Source of the DNA: Bacteroidota bacterium | Lineage (GTDB): Bacteria; Bacteroidota; Bacteroidia; Chitinophagales; Chitinophagaceae | Assembly (NCBI GenBank): GCA_023428755.1 | Contig: JAEYWX010000001.1 | Coordinates: 186,001 to 250,000, forward strand | Length of the DNA stretch: 64,000 bases | Reading direction: 5' to 3' | Part shown: piece by piece, positions 59,115 through 64,000 of the stretch | How positions within the stretch are numbered: the stretch's first letter is position 1 | How the letters are laid out: the number at the start of each line of letters is the position of its first letter | Made by a program: the position numbers and the translations under genes | Notes under the pieces: generated by a model | Seen by the model: only the letters and a program-made list of their open reading frames with translations | Database searches by the model: none | Told to the model about the DNA's origin: nothing

Positions 59115-60002
59115 ATGAATCAATTTGTACTTAGCCATACCACTGCTTCCGAACTACGGTTGTTTCCACATATTATAGAAATAGGTGTGATCAAGAACAG
59201 TGCTATTCGCCTCAATGGCTTCCCTTGTACAATTGACCGCTGTTTAAAACTGTATTATATACAGGAAGGAAAATTTGAATGGAGCATCAATGAACGGCTA
59301 CATACACTTTATCCCGGCGATGTTGCATTGATATTACCCGGGGATGAATTTGGCAATCCCAACAAAGTATTAGAGATCGGATCGTTTGCATGGATACATA
59401 TACAAGTAAACAAAAACGAAAAAGATGAACTGGTAACAGGCGCATGGAGCAGTTTATCAGAAGCAGAGGGCCATGCCATCAGCAAAGTATTACAGGCCGA
59501 CCACACACCCATACTTCAAAAATTTACTGAAGCAGGCAACATTCTCAAATCTATCCAAACCGAATTATTTACACAGGAGATCGGATGCCAGGCAAGAGTG
59601 AATCATTTGATCGATGAAATTTTTATACAGGTGTGCCGGCAGTTTACAAGAATGTCGAACCCCGGCAGAGATTTCCCCAAAACCTTTATGAAGCTGGAAC
59701 AGGAGCTGCGAAATAATTTATCGCACCAATGGACCGTAGAAGAAATGGCTGCGTTAGTGGGATTGGGCACCACACTCTTTAATGAAAAAGTGAAAAGCTA
59801 TTCCGGCTTTTCACCCTTGAACTATCTCATCAATATCCGTATTTCAGAAGCGATCAAGTTATTGAAAGTACCCGCTATCAGTTTAACAGACATTGCGCTC
59901 GACACTGGCTTTTATTCATCGCAGCACTTTTCAACAACGTTTAAAAAATTAACCGGTTATACGCCCAGCGAATTCAGAAAAAATCATTTGGGAACAAACT
60001 AA
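59115..60002 (+). CDS. AraC-family transcriptional regulator
   Basis: A 295-residue regulator with an N-terminal cupin-like sensor domain (FPCTIDRCLKLYYIQEGKFE, TLYPGDVALILPGDEFGNPN, residues about 20-160). The C-terminal AraC helix-turn-helix pair contains LSHQWTVEEMAALVGLGTTL, FNEKVKSYSGFSPLNYLINI, and the second HTH IALDTGFYSSQHFSTTFKKL with GYTPSEFRKN. The sensor side suggests a sugar or sugar-acid ligand. It is divergent to susC and runs into the FGGY kinase with 10 bp between, so it probably controls this locus. Confidence 0.95.
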   Translation: MNQFVLSHTTASELRLFPHIIEIGVIKNSAIRLNGFPCTIDRCLKLYYIQEGKFEWSINERLHTLYPGDVALILPGDEFGNPNKVLEIGSFAWIHIQVNKNEKDELVTGAWSSLSEAEGHAISKVLQADHTPILQKFTEAGNILKSIQTELFTQEIGCQARVNHLIDEIFIQVCRQFTRMSNPGRDFPKTFMKLEQELRNNLSHQWTVEEMAALVGLGTTLFNEKVKSYSGFSPLNYLINIRISEAIKLLKVPAISLTDIALDTGFYSSQHFSTTFKKLTGYTPSEFRKNHLGTN

Positions 60003-60012
60003 TTTATAGCAA

Positions 60013-61530
60013 ATGGAATGTATCATCACCATAGAACTCGGCACCAATGCAGTAAGGGTATATGCATTTGATCTCAATGGCAACATCATTGGATCACTCA
60101 AAGGCTATTGCCCAACCTTTCACAGCGAGCCCGATTACAGCGAGCAGGATGCCGACCAGATCTTTATTACCATGTTGTATGTACTGAAGAATCTGCTGAA
60201 TGAAGTACTGCATCCCAAAAAATACAAAGTGCTGTGTATCTGCTTCAGCTCATCCATGCACAGTGTGCTGGCTGTAGATAAACGGGGCAACCCCATGGGC
60301 AATGCCATTATATGGGCCGATAACAGGGCCAACAAAGAAGCAGCTGAACTCAAGCATTCTGCACTTGGCAAAAAGATTTACAATGCAACCGGTACGCCAT
60401 TACATCCCATGTCGCCGCTTGCAAAAATTGCGTGGATCAAAAGCAATGAAAAAGAAAAATTTAAACAGGTAAGTAAATTCTTATCGCTCAAAACATATAT
60501 TCTGCAGCAGCTTACCGGAGAATATATGATCGATTACAGCATTGCTTCTGCCACCGGTTTATTGAACATTCACAAAATAAAATGGGAACCGGAATCGCTG
60601 CGCTTTGCAGGTATCACTGCTGCCATGTTGCCGGAGCTGGTGCCGATCGATACAAAAGTGGGTAAGCTGAATAAAGCTTATCAAACATCGTTGGGCTTAT
60701 CGGCCGATACAAAAATATTAGTAGGCTCCAGTGATGGTTGTATGGCTGTACTGGGCGATGGTGTTACCGGCGAAGGAGCAGGTATTATTACTGTGGAAGA
60801 CAGTGGTGCTGTGCGTGTGGTAAGTGATAAAGTAATGCAGGACGATAATCAACGCTTCTTTAATTACCTGCTCACAGAAAACAAATATGTATCCGGCGGA
60901 CCTACAAATAATGGAGGCGTCATCTTTGAATGGTTTACCCGTCAGTTTGGTGATTTTAAAAATCCCTTCGACATCGAACATACCATGCTGGAGCTGATCA
61001 GTGATGCATCGAAAGTGCCCGCCGGTTCAGATGGTTTATTATTTCTTCCTTACTTACTAGGCGAACGTGCGCCTATCTGGAATTCAAATGCAAGAGGTGT
61101 GTATTTTGGTTTGAACATCAAACATGAAAAAGCACATTTTGTACGGGCTACCATTGAAGGTATTTTATATGAACTCTACAGCATTGGAAAAACAATCGAA
61201 GAACAGCGAACTATCAACAACCTCACCATTAACGGAAGTTTTGGTACGCTGCCCTTCTTTACTCAAATGGTGGCCGACATGTTCAACAAGCCGGTTCGCT
61301 TACGGGAAAATTATCACAGCGTAAGTTATGGTACGTATTTACTGAGTGCAAAGGAAATGGGTATGTACAAATCGTTGGATGAAGCTGCTAAATCGGCAGT
61401 GCTGCCCGATCTTGCTACACCCGATAAGCAGAACAACAAAATGTACCTGAAGTATTATCCCATATTCGAACGGCTTAGTACAAAGCTGGCCAGTGAGTTT
61501 GCAGATATTGCTGCTTTGCAACACGAGTAG
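60013..61530 (+). CDS. FGGY-family carbohydrate kinase, probable gluconokinase
   Basis: A 505-residue ASKHA kinase. The phosphate-1 loop is IELGTNAVRVYAFDLNGNII. Further features are FSSSMHSVLAVDKRGNPMGN, IIWADNRANKEAAELKH (substrate-binding W-x-D-x-R near residue 97), VGSSDGCMAVLGDGVTGEGA near 238 and SGGPTNNGGVIFEWF near 295. This is the gluconokinase-type branch (W-A-D-N-R...A followed by H-P-M-S-P-L), which makes 6-phosphogluconate. A pentulose or aldonate substrate remains possible. It is co-transcribed with the AraC regulator and followed by the BASS transporter gene. Confidence 0.88.
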   Translation: MECIITIELGTNAVRVYAFDLNGNIIGSLKGYCPTFHSEPDYSEQDADQIFITMLYVLKNLLNEVLHPKKYKVLCICFSSSMHSVLAVDKRGNPMGNAIIWADNRANKEAAELKHSALGKKIYNATGTPLHPMSPLAKIAWIKSNEKEKFKQVSKFLSLKTYILQQLTGEYMIDYSIASATGLLNIHKIKWEPESLRFAGITAAMLPELVPIDTKVGKLNKAYQTSLGLSADTKILVGSSDGCMAVLGDGVTGEGAGIITVEDSGAVRVVSDKVMQDDNQRFFNYLLTENKYVSGGPTNNGGVIFEWFTRQFGDFKNPFDIEHTMLELISDASKVPAGSDGLLFLPYLLGERAPIWNSNARGVYFGLNIKHEKAHFVRATIEGILYELYSIGKTIEEQRTINNLTINGSFGTLPFFTQMVADMFNKPVRLRENYHSVSYGTYLLSAKEMGMYKSLDEAAKSAVLPDLATPDKQNNKMYLKYYPIFERLSTKLASEFADIAALQHE

Positions 61531-61609
61531 AATTATCGTTTACAATAACAGATGCTGCCGGCAATAACACCATATAACTTTTCTATCACCAACAAAACCT
61601 ACACCACTG

Positions 61610-62728
61610 ATGCAAAAAAAATCAGTTGCTTTCTTTTCTCTTGCTGCCGTATTTGCTGTAGCGGCTGTTGTGTTATGGCTTATGGATAAAACAAACTTGG
61701 CAGGCTGGTCGCTGGCGTTATTCTTTTTAGCACTTGCATTTGCGTTTAGGGGAAATGCATTGTTAAAAGGATTATCCTTCACCGCTATTATTTTTTCATC
61801 GGTTACAGTGGCCATGTTTCATCCGGAATATTTCAGCACCTGGGGCAGCTTCTCTTTGAGCAGTGCCATCATTCCATTGATCCAGTTACTCATGTTTGGC
61901 ATGGGCTCGTCCATGAGTCTGAACGATTTTGCTGCAGTTGTAAAATCACCGAAGGGTGTTATTATTGGCGTGGCCAGTCAGTTTGTGATTATGCCGCTGC
62001 TGGGTTTTACATTATCCAACGCCAGCGACTTTCCTCCTGAAATAGCAGCGGGTATTATTCTCATCGGATGTTCGCCCAGCGGATTAGCATCAAACGTAAT
62101 GGCATATTTATCAAAAGCAAATCTTGCTTTATCCATCACCATTACATCCATCACCACATTACTTGCTCCGTTTGTTACTCCACTGCTGATGAAATTATTT
62201 GCAGGTGCCTTAATTGAAATTGATATTCTGAAAATGATGTGGGATATTTTTAAAATGATCATCATCCCCATTGGTGCAGGATTGATCTTCAACAAACTGC
62301 TGAAAGGAAAAATCCAATGGTTAGATAAAGCCATGCCATTGATCTCCATGTTTGCCATTACAGCCATTGTTACCATTATTACTGCTTCCGGAAGAGACAA
62401 TCTATTGAAAATAGGATTGCTCCTCATCGGTATTGCATTGGTGCATAACATTTTTGGCTACCTGCTGGGCTACTGGAGCGGACGACTCTTTAAACTCAAT
62501 GAAAAAGATTGCCGCACCATTGCCATTGAAGTAGGAATGCAAAATGCAGGACTTGCATCGGGAATTGCAAAAGAGCTCGGCAAAATTGCAACCATTGGTT
62601 TAGCAGCTGCCGTGTTTGGACCATTGATGAACATTACCGGTTCGGCATTGGCAAGCTGGTGGCATAACCGTCCACCTGTTGATCCATCAAACAATAACGA
62701 TACAACCGATCACTCACATAAAAACTAA
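61610..62728 (+). CDS. BASS-family (bile acid:sodium symporter-like) transporter
   Basis: A 372-residue membrane protein with about ten helices. The family signatures ILIGCSPSGLASNVMAYLSK (near residue 145) and TIAIEVGMQNAGLASGIAKE (near 305) are present. Bacterial BASS proteins carry various organic acids in symport with sodium; the substrate here is probably an acid handled by the neighbouring RraA-like and enolase-superfamily proteins (inference). Its C-terminal tail is His/Asp-rich and cytoplasmic. It is followed by the RraA-like gene with 5 bp between. Confidence 0.93.
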   Translation: MQKKSVAFFSLAAVFAVAAVVLWLMDKTNLAGWSLALFFLALAFAFRGNALLKGLSFTAIIFSSVTVAMFHPEYFSTWGSFSLSSAIIPLIQLLMFGMGSSMSLNDFAAVVKSPKGVIIGVASQFVIMPLLGFTLSNASDFPPEIAAGIILIGCSPSGLASNVMAYLSKANLALSITITSITTLLAPFVTPLLMKLFAGALIEIDILKMMWDIFKMIIIPIGAGLIFNKLLKGKIQWLDKAMPLISMFAITAIVTIITASGRDNLLKIGLLLIGIALVHNIFGYLLGYWSGRLFKLNEKDCRTIAIEVGMQNAGLASGIAKELGKIATIGLAAAVFGPLMNITGSALASWWHNRPPVDPSNNNDTTDHSHKN

Positions 62729-62733
62729 ATACC

Positions 62734-63678
62734 ATGCGCAAATTTAAACATGCACTGCTTACACTGATTACAGTTGTACTGCTTGCACCTGCAAAAGCAC
62801 AGGAGGTACAGATCAGTAAAGAACAACTGATTGCATTAACCCCATTATGGACAGGTGAACGTTTTCCCGACGGGCGACCAAAAGTTCCTGATCAAATTCT
62901 AAAGCGGATGAAAAATGTAAGTGTGGAAGAAGCATGGGCTGTAATGAAAAATGCAGGCTATGCCTATCAAATTGCTGAAGGATGGCAATTGATTCATTCC
63001 GACAGTGTATTGGTTGGACGTGCAGTTACAGCAACGTTTATGCCCGGTCGTCCGGATGTATGGAAAGCCATTGATTCACTCGGAAAAAAACAAGGCAAAC
63101 GTGGACAAAACACATGGCCTGTTGATATACTTGTGAAAGGTGATGTATATGTAGCCGATCAGTTTGGTGCAACGAAAAACGGACCAACCATTGGTGATAA
63201 CGTGGGCAATGCCATTTATGCAAAAACAGGAAATGGAATTGTGTATGATGGTGCATTGCGTGATGTAGAAGGTTTGATGGATATTCCCGGCTTCACTTCA
63301 TTTTACACCAGTTACGATCCATCGTTTCATAATCCACCGGGTGATTTAACAACCATGATCGTTGGCATCAATCAACCCACACGTATTCGCAGAGTTACTG
63401 TAATGCCCGGCGATGTAGTGCTTGGCAAACTCGGAGTTGTAGTGTTTATTCCACCACACCTTGCAGAGCGTGTTGTTACTACATCCGAGATCGTTCGCTT
63501 ACGGGATATGTTTGGTCACCAACGGTTACGTGAAGGAAAATATACAGCCGGACAAATTGATGCACGATGGAGCGATGAAATTGAAAAGGATTTTTCGAAA
63601 TGGCTGAACGATCATATCAATGAATTACCAGTGGCAAAAGAACAGATACAACAATATTTGAAAGACAGAACCTGGTAA
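62734..63678 (+). CDS. Exported RraA-family protein (possible class II pyruvate aldolase)
   Basis: A 314-residue protein with a clear signal peptide (HALLTLITVVLLAPAKAQ) before an RraA fold. The conserved site GDNVGNAIYAKTGNGIVYDG-A-L-R-D is near residue 155-175. It carries the G-x(20)-R-D elements shared with the HMG/CHA class II aldolases, including the catalytic Arg-Asp. GRAVTATFMPGRPDVWKAID and GDVVLGKLGVVVFIPPHLAE are further signatures. Most RraA proteins are cytoplasmic; this one is predicted in the periplasm, which is unusual. It sits between the BASS transporter and the Tat-exported enolase-superfamily gene. Confidence 0.88.
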   Translation: MRKFKHALLTLITVVLLAPAKAQEVQISKEQLIALTPLWTGERFPDGRPKVPDQILKRMKNVSVEEAWAVMKNAGYAYQIAEGWQLIHSDSVLVGRAVTATFMPGRPDVWKAIDSLGKKQGKRGQNTWPVDILVKGDVYVADQFGATKNGPTIGDNVGNAIYAKTGNGIVYDGALRDVEGLMDIPGFTSFYTSYDPSFHNPPGDLTTMIVGINQPTRIRRVTVMPGDVVLGKLGVVVFIPPHLAERVVTTSEIVRLRDMFGHQRLREGKYTAGQIDARWSDEIEKDFSKWLNDHINELPVAKEQIQQYLKDRTW

Positions 63679-63723
63679 CAACTCTTCAACAATCGATTCT
63701 TTCACTTCCAAAAAATACAGTAC

Positions 63724-64000
63724 ATGAAAAATAATAATTCACGCAGATCATTTTTATCCAAAGCGGCACTTGCATCTGCATTGATGCCCCTTGCTACAAT
63801 ACAGGCATTTGGTGAAGGTTACAAAGATGCAGTTGACCGCACTCCCAAACCATCCGCACCTTCTGATTTAAAAATCACTGATATCAAATGCGGCTACATC
63901 CGTGGAAGTTTGTTTGTAAAAATTTATACCAACCAGGATATTTATGGTGTGGGGGAAGGTGTAGATGCTGTTCCCGGCACCTATCACCTGGTGAAAAACT
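63724..64000 (+). CDS. Tat-exported enolase-superfamily (mandelate racemase/dehydratase-like) protein, partial
   Basis: The first 92 codons of a gene that runs past the right edge. The N-terminus MKNNNSRRSFLSKAALASAL is a Tat signal (S-R-R-S-F-L). The mature part (ITDIKCGYIRGSLFVKIYTN, then DIYGVGEGVDAVPGTYHLVK) is the capping-domain start of the mandelate-racemase/muconate-lactonising group, which includes aldonate dehydratases. The barrel with its metal and Lys/His catalytic residues is outside the window, so the subgroup cannot be named. Confidence 0.75.
   Translation, partial: MKNNNSRRSFLSKAALASALMPLATIQAFGEGYKDAVDRTPKPSAPSDLKITDIKCGYIRGSLFVKIYTNQDIYGVGEGVDAVPGTYHLVKN

Overview
The window reads as chromosome of a Bacteroidota bacterium, most likely Chitinophagaceae (Lacibacter-like; family placement is inference). 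The reasons are SusC/SusD outer-membrane pairs, PorT-type barrels, TAnnTTTG promoter boxes with few Shine-Dalgarno sites, DUF4834, DUF6265 and DUF1761 proteins, type III pantothenate kinase, and tRNA genes without encoded CCA. I see no rRNA, prophage, insertion sequence or CRISPR array.

Layout. 1-5010 (minus): the rimP-nusA-infB translation/transcription operon followed by the start of a SurA-type chaperone. 5186-8886: a DUF4834 membrane protein, a HAD phosphatase, a CAU-anticodon tRNA, an outer-membrane barrel, and hflX overlapping a Rieske ferredoxin gene. 8946-11307: an A+T-rich orphan outer-membrane protein, 0.7 kb of almost non-coding DNA with a 46-codon ORF, and tRNA-Asn. 11489-14782: a large secreted protein with ten Asp-box repeats. 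14908-21623: an unusual run of twelve small minus-strand genes (DinB x2, ankyrin x2, DUF1801 x2, YCII, SRPBCC, VOC, DUF6265, DUF1579-like, DUF1761). They form two parallel operons plus two further genes, and three copies of a GGTTGSCAACC palindromic repeat sit between them. A divergent LytS/LytTR two-component pair follows. 24137-28131: a DUF5117/DUF4953 zinc metalloprotease, a hypothetical/ATE-like pair and tRNA-Phe.

28429-43933: housekeeping and envelope genes: recQ; arabinose-5-phosphate isomerase and mannose-1-phosphate guanylyltransferase (LPS sugar nucleotides); a MurG-like glycosyltransferase; a LOG-family protein; a GH-like lipoprotein-type hydrolase; a MarR regulator; coaX, an outer-membrane protein and lptC; a Lon-N protein; a family 2 glycosyltransferase and an O-antigen ligase; and meaB.

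44041-64000: a sugar-acid and xylan locus. On the minus strand, downstream of susC-susD, lie an aldehyde dehydrogenase, an IlvD/Edd dehydratase, an SMP-30 lactonase, an esterase, a FAH-family dehydratase, a GH10 xylanase, a GntP permease and an alcohol dehydrogenase. The lactonase, IlvD/Edd, FAH and ALDH set matches the Weimberg (oxidative, non-phosphorylating) pentose route to 2-oxoglutarate. Divergently transcribed are an AraC regulator, a gluconokinase-type FGGY kinase, a BASS transporter, an exported RraA-family protein and the start of a Tat-exported enolase-superfamily protein.

Many intergenic gaps carry degenerate tandem 'word' repeats (CTTGTGCCTTG, CATTCACCATT, CGGGAAGACGG, AGCTCACAGCT types) or perfect palindromes. 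With the twin small-gene operons these are the least explained structures here. All function calls come from reading the translations; no database search was run.
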